DNA of 64,000 nt from Candidatus Solibacter sp. (GTDB lineage Bacteria > Acidobacteriota > Terriglobia > Bryobacterales > Bryobacteraceae): the NCBI GenBank assembly GCA_013822245.1, contig PNKE01000014.1, forward strand, positions 177,951-241,950, read 5' to 3'. Below are positions 44,395-52,808 of the stretch, in pieces (position 1 is the stretch's first letter; each line of letters starts with the position of its first letter). A program made the translations under genes and the position numbers. Under the pieces are notes generated by a model, which was given only the letters and a program-made list of their open reading frames with translations, ran no database searches and was not told where the DNA came from.

Positions 44395-44424
44395 CCCAAC
44401 CCATATAAACCCAACCCATATAAA
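44395..44424. repeat. 15-base tandem repeat, two copies
   Basis: The unit CCCAACCCATATAAA occurs twice in direct tandem, 40 bases upstream of the PepSY operon start. It could be a promoter-region slippage product; it is too short to be a mobile element. Confidence 0.8.
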
Positions 44425-44476
44425 CAAGGTGCCCGCCGTGAAGCGGGCCCCCCGATCTGAATGGTTCAGACCAGCC

Positions 44477-45322
44477 TCATCCGGCCATGCCGTCGATCAC
44501 GCCGCGCATGTAGGCGAAGCTCTTGATCATGCCCGGCATCGGGTCCATGGCATTGATCTCGTATTCCAGGTGCACGATGCCCTTGTAGTTCTGCCGCAGC
44601 ATCTCGGCGAAGATCGCCTTGATCGGCATGGCGCCGTCGCCGACGTCACACTGCGAATCGCGGTCCATCAGGTTCTTCAGGTCCTTCACATGGAAGTCCA
44701 GCATCCGCGGCCCGGCCATGCGCATCTCCTCGATCAGGTTCTTGCCCGTGCGCGTCGTGTGGCCGACGTCGATGCAGACCCCCATGCGCGGGTCCATGTC
44801 CTTGATCAGCTTCAGCGCGTCCGACGGCGCGGGGAAGTGCTTGTCTTCTGGACCGTGGTTATGCACCGCGATCTTGATGTCGTACTGCACGGCGCACTTT
44901 TCGATCATCGGCAGCGTCTTCGCCGTCGGCCCGACGTTCATCATCGGCAGTCCCAACCGCTTGGCGTACTCAAAATACGACTTCACGTCGTCGGGATCGT
45001 CCTTCAGCATGTACACCGTCCCGCCGCCCGTCAGGATGATGCCCGCCTTCTGGAACTCGGCCTTGGCACGGTCCAGTTCCTCCGGCGTTGAACGGTACAG
45101 CGCGTGAAACTCCTTGATCGTCAGCAGCGGCGTCAACTGCTTCGTCATGGCGATGCACGCCCGCCGGCTGAACTCGCGGTAACTGTAGCTGGCGATGCCG
45201 AGGCGAATGGGGCGTGAAGCCTCGCCCGGTGCGGCCATCGACGGCGAAAGGGAAACGCCAGTGGCGGCCAGCGCCGCGGCGCCGCCCCCCATGAAATGTC
45301 TGCGGCTGGATTGGGAACTCAT
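44477..45322 (-). CDS. Sugar phosphate isomerase/epimerase-like TIM barrel, Tat leader
   Basis: A 281-residue xylose-isomerase-like TIM barrel. The leader MSSQSSRRHFMGGGAAALAATGVSL has a twin-arginine motif, so the enzyme is exported folded. Barrel motifs: RLGIASYSYREFSR at the first strand, VHNHGPEDK (metal His), GVCIDVGHTTRTGKN (Asp) and GIVHLEYEINAMD. The start at 45322 is used because the Tat motif directly follows. Similar to the gene at 10364 in fold but not in close sequence. The substrate is unknown, likely an inositol- or keto-sugar. Confidence 0.88.
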   Translation of the reverse strand: MSSQSSRRHFMGGGAAALAATGVSLSPSMAAPGEASRPIRLGIASYSYREFSRRACIAMTKQLTPLLTIKEFHALYRSTPEELDRAKAEFQKAGIILTGGGTVYMLKDDPDDVKSYFEYAKRLGLPMMNVGPTAKTLPMIEKCAVQYDIKIAVHNHGPEDKHFPAPSDALKLIKDMDPRMGVCIDVGHTTRTGKNLIEEMRMAGPRMLDFHVKDLKNLMDRDSQCDVGDGAMPIKAIFAEMLRQNYKGIVHLEYEINAMDPMPGMIKSFAYMRGVIDGMAG

Positions 45323-45391
45323 GCAGAGATGATATAGCAGACCCGCGTCCGCGGTCGATGGGCCAATCCACACCGCCGCCGGCACTGCGGT

Positions 45392-46024
45392 TCAGTCGAC
45401 GTATTTCAACGGCAGTGGCGCCTCATCCCGGCCATCCTTGCCTTCCGCCACCAGCCTGTATTCCGGAGCATCGGGATGCCATTCCACACAGTGCCTGCCC
45501 GCCGGTGCAAGATCCGGGCCGAACGGTTCCAGCCGCACGCTGGTTGCGAACTTCGTCCCGTAACACAGCGTCACCGCTTCGCCCCGCTTCGGCGTGAACG
45601 TGCTCAACTGCAACGACGTGATCACCGGCCGCGGCGTCTTCACCCCCAACCGGAACGCCGCCACCGCCTCCTCTCCACCCTTGCCCGTTGCCGTCAGCGT
45701 CAACATCTGCGGCCTGTCCACCGTCACCGAAAAACACCGGCTCGCCGACGGCGACACTGCCGCCAGCGCCGGCTCCAGCCTCACCTTCACCGCGTTCACC
45801 ACCCCATAGCAAACCGTCGCCGGCCGCCCCGGCCGCGGCGCAGCCTCGGCGCTGTAGAACATCAGAATCCTCAGATGCGGCGACAGAAACTCCTCCGGCA
45901 CATCCGGCGCTGCCTCGCCTGTCACTGACCCGCCCCGCGTAGCCGCCCGGTCGCTCCGGACAAATCCGAACCGCAGCGCCACCACGCCCAGCACCACCAG
46001 CAACGCGAAGATGATGTTCCGCAT
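45392..46024 (-). CDS. Membrane-anchored protein with two Ig-like repeats
   Basis: A 210-residue protein with an N-terminal anchor (NIIFALLVVLGVVALRFGF) and two copies of a roughly 60-residue beta-sandwich. The repeats are alike: PATVCYGVVNAVKVRLEP...RCFSVTV and AVTLCYGTKFATSVRLEP...HCVEWHP, each with a Cys pair that could form a disulfide. The linker before the first repeat is proline- and alanine-rich. No close family is recognised. It lies between a sugar isomerase and an oxidoreductase and is co-directional with both, 10 bases after the oxidoreductase stop. Probably periplasmic binding. Confidence 0.7.
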   Translation of the reverse strand: MRNIIFALLVVLGVVALRFGFVRSDRAATRGGSVTGEAAPDVPEEFLSPHLRILMFYSAEAAPRPGRPATVCYGVVNAVKVRLEPALAAVSPSASRCFSVTVDRPQMLTLTATGKGGEEAVAAFRLGVKTPRPVITSLQLSTFTPKRGEAVTLCYGTKFATSVRLEPFGPDLAPAGRHCVEWHPDAPEYRLVAEGKDGRDEAPLPLKYVD

Positions 46025-46033
46025 CCGCTCCGT

Positions 46034-47350
46034 CTAGATCAGCTTGTACTTGCCCGGCTCCGGCGCCGCGCCATCGGCCATTGTCAGCTTGTAATCAAAC
46101 GCCTTCGGCTGCAAATCCAGCTGCGACGCCATGATCCTGTCCCACGTCACCATCTCGCCCGAATACGCCGACTCGCGTCCCATGATGCACGTCATCGTCG
46201 CCTCGGCGATCGCCATCCCCTGGTTCTGATATGGGCCCGTCCCGCGGATCGAATTCACCAGGTCGGCGTGCTCCTGCACATACGGGTTGATGCCCTGCTC
46301 GGTCGCCAGATCCGTCCCCCTCGACTTGCCCTTTGACCCCACCACCAGGTCCGACACCTCCCTGAAACAGCCCTGCGGATACTGCCGGCAATGCGACGTA
46401 TACCTCACCCCGTTGGCGAATTCGAACTCCGACGCCATGTGGTCGTAAATGTTCCCATACAACTCCTGGCCCTTGCGCCACGAGATGCCGCCCGACGCCA
46501 CCACCTTCACCGGATGCGTGCCCATCACCCAGCAGATGAAGTCGATGTTGTGATAATGCTGCTCGACGATCTGGTCGCCGCAGATCCAGACAAACGAATA
46601 CCAGTTGCGGTGCTGCCACTCCATGTCGCCCCACCTCTCGTCCCGGCCCTTGGCATGAAACACGGGCCCCGAAAGGTAGCGCGAATACAGTGACTGGATC
46701 TCCCCAATCGCCCCGTTCCTGATCTTGTCCACCGTCTGCACATACGACTTCTGCGCGTGCCGCTGCGCCCCGCTCACCACCGACAACTTCTTCTCTTCCG
46801 ACAGCTTTGCCGCCGCCATGAACCGCCTGCAGCCCACCGGATCCGTAGCCACCGGCTTCTCCGTGAAGATGTGCTTGCCGGCGTTCACCGCGGCCTCGAA
46901 GTGCTCCGGCCTGTATCCCGGCGGCGTGCACAGCATCACGATATCCACGCCCGAATTCACCACTTTCCTGAACGCGTCGAATCCCGTGAAGTGATTTTCC
47001 GGCGGCACCTGGATGCGGGCCGGAATCTCCTTCGCCAGGTCGTCCATCGTCATCGCCTTGGTCTGGCCGTTGCGCATCACCGGGATGTTCGCATACTGCT
47101 TCAACCCCGTTCCCTCACGCAGCCGTTTCAATGACCCTTCGAGCTTGTCCTCGAAGACGTCGCCCATCGCCACCAGTTCGACGTTCTCGGTCCCCACCAG
47201 CATGTCGTTCACCGCCTGCGTGCCGCGTCCGCCGCAGCCAACCAGTCCGGCTCGCAGTCTCGCCGGCGCCGCGCCCCGCACCAGATGCGGGCTGACGATC
47301 GTAAACGCCGACCCGGCCAGGAAGCCGCGGCGTGAGCTATCGCTTTTCAT
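46034..47350 (-). CDS. Gfo/Idh/MocA-family oxidoreductase, Tat-exported
   Basis: A 438-residue NAD(P)-dependent oxidoreductase. Tat leader MKSDSSRRGFLAGSAFTIVS. The nucleotide-binding strand reads RAGLVGCGGRGTQAVNDML. The EKP motif is in HIFTEKPVATDPVG, and the region EQHYHNIDFICWVMG carries the conserved histidine. The ATG at 47350 begins the leader. It is upstream of the Ig-like protein and sugar isomerase genes, an arrangement compatible with a small catabolic unit. Confidence 0.9.
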   Translation of the reverse strand: MKSDSSRRGFLAGSAFTIVSPHLVRGAAPARLRAGLVGCGGRGTQAVNDMLVGTENVELVAMGDVFEDKLEGSLKRLREGTGLKQYANIPVMRNGQTKAMTMDDLAKEIPARIQVPPENHFTGFDAFRKVVNSGVDIVMLCTPPGYRPEHFEAAVNAGKHIFTEKPVATDPVGCRRFMAAAKLSEEKKLSVVSGAQRHAQKSYVQTVDKIRNGAIGEIQSLYSRYLSGPVFHAKGRDERWGDMEWQHRNWYSFVWICGDQIVEQHYHNIDFICWVMGTHPVKVVASGGISWRKGQELYGNIYDHMASEFEFANGVRYTSHCRQYPQGCFREVSDLVVGSKGKSRGTDLATEQGINPYVQEHADLVNSIRGTGPYQNQGMAIAEATMTCIMGRESAYSGEMVTWDRIMASQLDLQPKAFDYKLTMADGAAPEPGKYKLI

Positions 47351-47443
47351 GGCAAACTCTCCTTCCCGGCCACCATAGCGGTTTCGGCCGGACAAGGCAA
47401 GCTCGTGTCGTTTACAAACTGGAAAGGCGGCTGCAATCGGGGG

Positions 47444-47520
47444 TGGTGGGCGCGACAGGACTCGAACCTGTGACCTCCTGCGTGTGAAGCAGGCGCTCTA
47501 ACCAACTGAGCTACGCGCCC
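47444..47520 (-). tRNA. tRNA-Val (CAC anticodon)
   Basis: A complete cloverleaf with 7-base acceptor stem (GGGCGCG with CGCGCCC), D-arm TAGCTCAGTTGG, anticodon stem CCTGC/GCAGG with loop TTCACAC (anticodon CAC, reads GUG valine) and T-arm GGTTCGAGTCC. CCA is encoded at the 3' end (47444-47446). The minus-strand reading is 5' end at 47520. Confidence 0.97.
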
Positions 47521-47579
47521 CCTATCGGCGGGAAATTCCAATATACAACACCCGGCCTTCAGCCGTATACTGAACCCCG

Positions 47580-48905
47580 CTACTTGCTCTCCATCGGTAC
47601 AGTCTTCGATTCCAACCCCAGCTTCGCCAGCGCCAGGTACACAATGAACCCAGCCACGAAACTCCATACCGCCAGCGGCTGCACCGTCTCGCTCAACCCT
47701 TCCATGCCGGGGATGAACGTCAAAATGCCCACGGTGAATCCCACCGCCCATGCCCCGTAGCCTGCCCAGTTAATACCCTCCCGCGGACCCGCCCACTTGC
47801 CCCCGCTCAACAGATAATCCGCCGTCATCGCCCCGCACACCGGCCCGAACGACGCCCCCACGATCGTGAAAATCCCGATCAGGTTCTGCGTCACCCCCGT
47901 CACCGCCAGGATCGCCGCCACCGTCACGCTCACCATCGTCGACGTCATCCGGCTCACGCTCGGTATCATCGTCGAAAAGCAGTTGCCGATGATGAACGCG
48001 CAGAAACAGCTCGGCGGAATCGACGCGATGATGAACAGCAAAAACATCGCCGACGCCAGCCACCCGCCCACTCCGCCCACCACCGCCTCAAACGTATACG
48101 ATGCCAGCCCCGGCATCATCACCTTCGCCCCCGCCACCGCCGTCAACGCCAGTCCGCCGGCGATCAGCACCGCCAGCGCGATGCCCGTCAGCCCGCCGTT
48201 GCGCACGTCGCGCCCGTCCCGGCTGCTCATGCCAAAGTCAGTGCCCGCCGCGCCGGCCGTCGCGAAGAATCCCACCACCATCTGAATGATCAGCGCAAAG
48301 CCCACATACGGCGCCGGGTTGGTCACCTCCGCCTGCCCGATCCCGCCTGACGTCCTCGCAAACACCACAATCAGCATCAACAGCGGAATCGAATTCAACA
48401 GCAGCGCCACCCTCGCCACATACTTGATCCCCTGCACGCCCACATACCCCATCCCCAACGCCCACGCAATCCCGATCACCACAAACGGCATCGTCCCCGG
48501 ACCCGCCTGCGACCCGAACGCCGACAACACAAACTTCGTCGCAAACATCGTCCCCACCGCGAACCACCCCACCTGCAACACCCCCATCAACAGCCCCGGC
48601 ATCGCATATCCGCCCTTCAACCCGAACGTCGACGTCGCCACCACATACAGCGGATAGCCCGTCTTCATCCCCAACATCGCCGGCACGTAATAGAACAGGT
48701 AGCAGATCAATCCCGCCACCGCCAGGCCCAGCAGCAGCAGCCCCAGTGGCGCACGGTCCAGCGTCCCTATCCCGATCGCGCTATAGAACGCGATCCATAG
48801 GAACGTGCCCGCATAGGTGGGCGCGGTGTTCTTGTACCAGGGCGCGCGATTGCTCAGCGCATTGGGAACGGCTTTCGCCACGAAGCTGGGGAGCATGTCG
48901 GGCAC
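47580..48905 (-). CDS. Cytosine/purine permease-family transporter (NCS1)
   Basis: A 441-residue protein with about twelve transmembrane segments of the NCS1 family, related to cytosine permease CodB. Opening residues WYKNTAPTYAGTFLWIAFY, the loop GMKTGYPLYVVATSTFGLKG and the GTDFGMSSRDGRDVRNGG stretch before helix 7 are family-like. Length matches. Likely a proton- or sodium-coupled nucleobase importer; no nucleobase enzyme is adjacent. Translation starts at GTG (48905) or at ATG 48896, nine bases inside. Confidence 0.88.
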   Translation of the reverse strand: MPDMLPSFVAKAVPNALSNRAPWYKNTAPTYAGTFLWIAFYSAIGIGTLDRAPLGLLLLGLAVAGLICYLFYYVPAMLGMKTGYPLYVVATSTFGLKGGYAMPGLLMGVLQVGWFAVGTMFATKFVLSAFGSQAGPGTMPFVVIGIAWALGMGYVGVQGIKYVARVALLLNSIPLLMLIVVFARTSGGIGQAEVTNPAPYVGFALIIQMVVGFFATAGAAGTDFGMSSRDGRDVRNGGLTGIALAVLIAGGLALTAVAGAKVMMPGLASYTFEAVVGGVGGWLASAMFLLFIIASIPPSCFCAFIIGNCFSTMIPSVSRMTSTMVSVTVAAILAVTGVTQNLIGIFTIVGASFGPVCGAMTADYLLSGGKWAGPREGINWAGYGAWAVGFTVGILTFIPGMEGLSETVQPLAVWSFVAGFIVYLALAKLGLESKTVPMESK

Positions 48906-48937
48906 ATTCTATCCCATCCAACATCTAAACTCTAAGG

Positions 48938-49840
48938 GTGGCCCGTTTCGCCGCAACTTTCGCCGCTCTCCTGCTCGCCGCCGCCCCGCTCGCCCACGCC
49001 GCCTCGCTCAAATACGAACACGGCCACCTCATCCGCCTCGACCCCCGCGACGAAAGCCTCTGGCTCGATTCCACCCACATCGAAGCCGCCCGCCTCGCTC
49101 GCCGGTTCCGCCGCATCACCATCCGCGACTTCTCGCTCAACGCCCGCGCCACGCTCGCCGTCAGCGCCTCGGCCTCCCTCGGCGCCGGCGTGCTCACCAA
49201 CGTCATCCTTCTGTTCAACACCGCCGCCCCCGCCTCGCCCGAGGTCATCGCCACCGGCGACGTCTTCTGCGACCACCTCGCCTGGGGCGGGGAAGACCTC
49301 TACTGCCTCGGCCCCGACTTCCGCAAAATGGTCGCCGGCGAGCCCTACTCCGTCCTCTGGCGCATCCCCCCCAACGGCGACATCCATCCCGTCCTCCCCC
49401 GCGACAGATTCCCCCCAGCCACCGCTCCGCCCTGGAAAACCGCCGCCCTCGGCGACGCCCAACTCCTCTCCGCCCGCGATGCCCTCTGGATCTTCCACCC
49501 CGGCGCCGCCCAACTCTTCCGCTTCACCCCATCCACCAGCGAACTCTCCTCCTTCCCCGTCAACGTCAACCCTGCCGGCCGCTCCCGCATCAGCATCGCC
49601 ATCTGGAACGATACGCCCCTCGCCCTTCTCCCCCTGCGCCAGCGCGGCGACGAATCCTTCACCACCCCCTACGCCCTGTTTTCGTTCTCGCCCCACGACC
49701 GCCGCTGGCTCACCGCTTCGTCCGCCAAACTCCCCCGCGGCGCCCAACTCCTCGCCGTCGACGGCAACCACGCCCTCCTCTGGGACCGCCGCGGCAAGGG
49801 CCGCCTCCTCCGCATCGCCCTCGACGCTCCCGCCCGCTGA
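48938..49840 (+). CDS. Exported protein of unknown function
   Basis: A 300-residue secreted protein starting at GTG: signal peptide MARFAATFAALLLAAAPLAHA. The mature part alternates strands and short loops (SLWLDSTHIEAARLARRF, DAQLLSARDALWIFHPGAAQLFRFTPSTSELSSFPV) as in beta-propeller-like proteins. No family is recognised and no catalytic motif is visible. Divergent from the permease gene by about 30 bases and co-directional with the MoxR gene downstream after 50 bases. The DNA is very GC-rich with extreme third-position bias. Confidence 0.68.
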   Translation: MARFAATFAALLLAAAPLAHAASLKYEHGHLIRLDPRDESLWLDSTHIEAARLARRFRRITIRDFSLNARATLAVSASASLGAGVLTNVILLFNTAAPASPEVIATGDVFCDHLAWGGEDLYCLGPDFRKMVAGEPYSVLWRIPPNGDIHPVLPRDRFPPATAPPWKTAALGDAQLLSARDALWIFHPGAAQLFRFTPSTSELSSFPVNVNPAGRSRISIAIWNDTPLALLPLRQRGDESFTTPYALFSFSPHDRRWLTASSAKLPRGAQLLAVDGNHALLWDRRGKGRLLRIALDAPAR

Positions 49841-49890
49841 CCACATTTCCCGCGCCCGCCATCCCCGCGTCATCGCTATCATGAATAGAA

Positions 49891-50850
49891 ATGCCTCAAC
49901 CGCAGGCCGCGGCATCCCGCGACACCAAACTGGCCCGGCTTGAAGCCGCCCTCGGCGCCGTCCTCCGCGGCAAGCCCGAGGTCGTGCGCATGTCCACCGT
50001 CTGCCTGATCGCCCGCGGCCACCTGCTCATCGAGGACGTCCCCGGCGTCGGCAAAACCACGCTCGCCCAGGCTCTGGCCCGCTCCGTCGATTGCGGCTTC
50101 CACCGCCTCCAGTGCACCTCCGACATGCTGCCCGGCGACATCCTCGGCGTCACCGTCTACAACACCAAATCCGGCGAATTCGAGTTCAAGCCCGGCCCCA
50201 TCTTCACCAACTTCCTTCTCGCCGACGAAATCAACCGCGCCACCCCCAAAACCCAGTCCGCCCTGCTCGAAGCCATGAACGAGCGCCAGATCACCGTCGA
50301 CGCCAAAACCCTCCTGCTCGCCCAGCCCTTCCTCGTCATCGCCACCCAGAACCCCGTCGAGCACCACGGAACTTACCCCCTGCCCGAATCCCAGCTCGAC
50401 CGCTTCCTCATGCGCCTCAAGGTCGGCTACCCCGACCCCGCCTCCGAACGCGACATCATCCGCAACCACGCCCTCGAACGCGCCTCCCAGATGCAGCCCG
50501 TCCTCACCCGCGACGAACTGCTCCAACTCCAGTCCGCCGTCGAACAGATCCGCGTCGACGACGCCCTGGTCACCTACATGCTCTCGATCGTCGACGAGAC
50601 CCGCCGCCACGGCCAGCTCGCCCTCGGCGTCAGCCCCCGCGCCGCCCAATCGCTCTACCGCGCCTCCCAGGCCCTGGCCATGGTCGAGGAACGCGATTAC
50701 GTCATCCCCGACGACATCAAACGCCTCGCCGTGCCCATCTTTGCCCACCGCGTCGTGATGCACCAGCGTTCCGGACTCGCCGCCCGCTCCTCCGAAGCCG
50801 CCGAACGCGTCATCGAAGAAATCCTGAACCGCATCGAGGTTCCGCTTTAA
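49891..50850 (+). CDS. MoxR-family AAA ATPase
   Basis: A 319-residue AAA+ ATPase of the MoxR family. Walker A is EDVPGVGKTTLAQALA, Walker B LLADEINRATPKTQSALLEAMNERQ, and sensor 1 LVIATQNPVEHHGTYPLPESQLDRF (with the GTYPLPE motif that marks MoxR). Arg finger and sensor 2 follow. MoxR proteins act as chaperones for metal insertion or complex assembly and usually sit beside DUF58 and von Willebrand A genes; none is here, so the partner is elsewhere or lost. The YchF-like gene follows after 17 bases. Confidence 0.95.
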   Translation: MPQPQAAASRDTKLARLEAALGAVLRGKPEVVRMSTVCLIARGHLLIEDVPGVGKTTLAQALARSVDCGFHRLQCTSDMLPGDILGVTVYNTKSGEFEFKPGPIFTNFLLADEINRATPKTQSALLEAMNERQITVDAKTLLLAQPFLVIATQNPVEHHGTYPLPESQLDRFLMRLKVGYPDPASERDIIRNHALERASQMQPVLTRDELLQLQSAVEQIRVDDALVTYMLSIVDETRRHGQLALGVSPRAAQSLYRASQALAMVEERDYVIPDDIKRLAVPIFAHRVVMHQRSGLAARSSEAAERVIEEILNRIEVPL

Positions 50851-50867
50851 CTTAAAGAAGAGGTGTC

Positions 50868-51941
50868 ATGAAGACAGCCATCATCGGCCTGCCCATGGTC
50901 GGCAAGACCAGTCTGTTTACCATTCTCACCGGCGTCCATGAATCCGGCCGCGTCGGCGCAATGGAGATCCGCATCGGCGTCACCCGCGTCCCAGACCCCC
51001 GCGTCGAGGCCCTGGCTGAGATCTACGCCCCGCCAAAAGTCACCCATGCCGCCATCGAGTTCGTCGACTTCCCGTCCATCTCCAAGGAAGCCCTCCGCGA
51101 GCCCTCCTACCTCGCCTCGCTCCGTGTTGCCGACTCCATCGCCCACGTCGTCCGCGTCTTCGACGACCAGTCCGTCCCCCACGAAAAGGGCGACGTCAAC
51201 CCTGAGCGCGACATCGCCGACGTCGATACAGAGCTTATCCTCAGTGACCTCGTCGTCGTCGAAAAGCGCATCGAGCGCCTCGACAAGGACCGCAAAAAAA
51301 TCAAGGACCCCGGCCTCGACCGCGAATACGAACTCCTCATCGAAGCCAAGGCCCGCCTCGAAGACAACCAGCCCCTGCGTACCCTTGAGCTTGACGATGA
51401 GGACGAAAAGCGCCTCCGCGGCTTCCAGTTCCTTTCGCAGAAGCCCATCCTCTATGTCCTGAACCTCGGCGAAGGCGACGCCTCGCGCCTCCACGAGATC
51501 GAAGCGGAGTACCGCGCCAAACTCCTGCCCGGCCGCCCCAACGCCGAGGTCTCGGCCATCTGCGGCAACATCGAAGCCGAACTGGTCGAACTGCCCGCCG
51601 CCGAAGCCGCCGAGTATCTCACCAGCTACGGCCTGAAGGAATCCGGCATGAACCGCATGGTCCAGGCCGTCTACCGCCTGCTGGGCCTGATGAGCTTCCT
51701 CACGGCCGGGGAAACCGAAGTCCGCGCCTGGACCATCCCGATCAACTCCACGGCCGTCAAAGCCGCCGGCGCCATCCACTCGGATTTCGAAAAGAAATTC
51801 ATCCGCGCCGAAGTCTGCAACTGGAAAGACCTCGTGGCCAACAACGGCTACCCCGGCCTCCGCGAAAAAGCCCAACTCAAACTCGAAGGCAAGGAATACA
51901 TCGTCAAAGACGGCGACGTCCTCGTCATCCGCCACAGCTAG
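50868..51941 (+). CDS. ychF: YchF-like P-loop NTPase with TGS-type C-terminus
   Basis: A 357-residue protein resembling YchF (DUF933/TGS) ATPases, which bind ribosomes and hydrolyse ATP. The P-loop is GLPMVGKTSL; canonical YchF has NVGKST. The G4 region is VLNLGEGD, an N-x-x-E in place of NKxD, as in YchF where ATP is preferred. The C-terminal TGS-like segment is seen in RAWTIPINSTAVKAAGAIHSDFEKKFIRAEVC. A coiled-coil insertion (VVVEKRIERLDKDRKKIKD) matches the family helical domain. Because of the P-loop differences it may be a divergent paralogue rather than the housekeeping copy. Followed by a terminator-like hairpin. Confidence 0.82.
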   Translation: MKTAIIGLPMVGKTSLFTILTGVHESGRVGAMEIRIGVTRVPDPRVEALAEIYAPPKVTHAAIEFVDFPSISKEALREPSYLASLRVADSIAHVVRVFDDQSVPHEKGDVNPERDIADVDTELILSDLVVVEKRIERLDKDRKKIKDPGLDREYELLIEAKARLEDNQPLRTLELDDEDEKRLRGFQFLSQKPILYVLNLGEGDASRLHEIEAEYRAKLLPGRPNAEVSAICGNIEAELVELPAAEAAEYLTSYGLKESGMNRMVQAVYRLLGLMSFLTAGETEVRAWTIPINSTAVKAAGAIHSDFEKKFIRAEVCNWKDLVANNGYPGLREKAQLKLEGKEYIVKDGDVLVIRHS

Positions 51942-51943
51942 AA

Positions 51944-51968
51944 CCAGTTGTGTATCAACTGGCTTGTT
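51944..51968 (+). terminator. Terminator after YchF-like gene
   Basis: CCAGTTG (51944-51950) and CAACTGG (51956-51962) pair around a 5-base loop, followed by CTTGTTT. The stem is short but the position, two bases past the stop, fits an intrinsic terminator. Confidence 0.6.
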
Positions 51969-52080
51969 TCCATTGATCGACCGAGGCCTGCATGACTTCG
52001 ATTGATCAACTCATTCGGTGACCGGTTCTTGCCGCTCCAATCGCGCGCCATAGTGAGCCGTGCTGAGCGACAATGGGGAA

Positions 52081-52316
52081 ATGCAGGATGCCATCACAAG
52101 CGACCCCGAAGTGATGCACGGGACCCCTGTATTCCGCGGCACCCGCGTCCCCGCGCAAACTCTTTTCGACTACATCGAGAACGGCGATTCGCTCGATGAA
52201 TTCCTGGAAGGCTTCCCCACCGTCAGCCGGAACTCGCCGTCCAGGTCCTGGACATACGCAAACACCCTCGCCTCGCACGAGTCGGATGCCCTCACCTGGT
52301 GAAGATCCACGAATGA
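52081..52316 (+). pseudogene. DUF433 antitoxin-like gene, copy 1, frameshifted
   Basis: The intact part, from MQDAITSDPEVMHGTP through LDEFLEGFPTVS, is typical of DUF433 (winged helix-like antitoxin-associated domain). Compared with copy 2 (53295), one base is missing at about 52229-52230, after GTCAGCCG, so the frame changes and ends at 52302 in unrelated residues. With the base restored, the tail reads RELAVQVL...LARV as in copy 2, and the frame would end at the TGA that overlaps the start of the YgiT-like gene (ATGA at 52313-52316). So the ancestor was coupled to that gene. Confidence 0.65.
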
Positions 52317-52525
52317 AGTGCCTGCATTGCGAAGGCCGGATGAAGAGGGCGGCCGCGCCCTTCCATATTGATCGCAAGGGCTACCACTTGTCGCTGGACG
52401 CCGTGCCGGCATGGGTGTGCAGGCAATGCGGCGAGCCCTACTTTGAGGAGCGCGAGGTCCGAACCATTCAGCGCCTCCTGTCCCAATTGGACAAGCAAAC
52501 GGCGGGCCTCGCCTCGGTGGCCTGA
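52313..52525 (+). CDS. YgiT-type zinc finger protein (MqsA-like)
   Basis: A 70-residue protein with two CxxC pairs: MKCLHCEGRMKR (2 Cys) and AWVCRQCGEPYFEE (2 Cys), the YgiT/MqsA N-terminal zinc-finger pattern. It ends in a helical stretch (VRTIQRLLSQLDKQ) without the HTH domain of full-length MqsA. Usually these proteins are antitoxins or partners of DUF4258/MqsR-type toxins; here the preceding gene is the damaged DUF433 copy. The ATG overlaps the frame-restored stop of that gene. No Shine-Dalgarno sequence is strong, consistent with dependence on coupling. Confidence 0.75.
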   Translation: MKCLHCEGRMKRAAAPFHIDRKGYHLSLDAVPAWVCRQCGEPYFEEREVRTIQRLLSQLDKQTAGLASVA

Positions 52526-52691
52526 GGGCGGATCAGCCGCCCGAAACGCGATTGCGGTTCCAGGCGATCTGTCCGAAGCAACCGGCGAACTCCGTCATTG
52601 CTGGCGCGTAGTCCGAATGGCGGTTCCCAGGACCGCCGCGAAACAATCAATCGAAAGCGGTTGATCCAGCAGCGGCTCTACGCGGTCCCTG

Positions 52692-52808
52692 CTAGACGGG
52701 CCTCTTGGCCGGGGTTTTGGCCTGCTTCTTCTGCGCCTCTTGTTTCTGTTTCGACACCTGCTGCTGCTTGTTCTTTTCCTTGTCTTTCTTCCCGCCTTTG
52801 TCTCCCAT
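52692..52808 (-). CDS. Lysine/glutamine-rich small protein, 38 residues
   Basis: A 38-residue ORF, MGDKGGKKDKEKNKQQQVSK then QKQEAQKKQAKTPAKRPV, with a strong AAGGAG seven bases before the ATG. It has a high Lys/Gln content and no hydrophobic segment, so it is predicted unstructured. Similar short Lys-rich proteins starting MGDKG or MGKGDKK occur in many soil bacteria as I remember, without a known function; some are nucleoid- or ribosome-associated. Lies between two DUF433 copies on the opposite strand. Confidence 0.6.
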   Translation of the reverse strand: MGDKGGKKDKEKNKQQQVSKQKQEAQKKQAKTPAKRPV

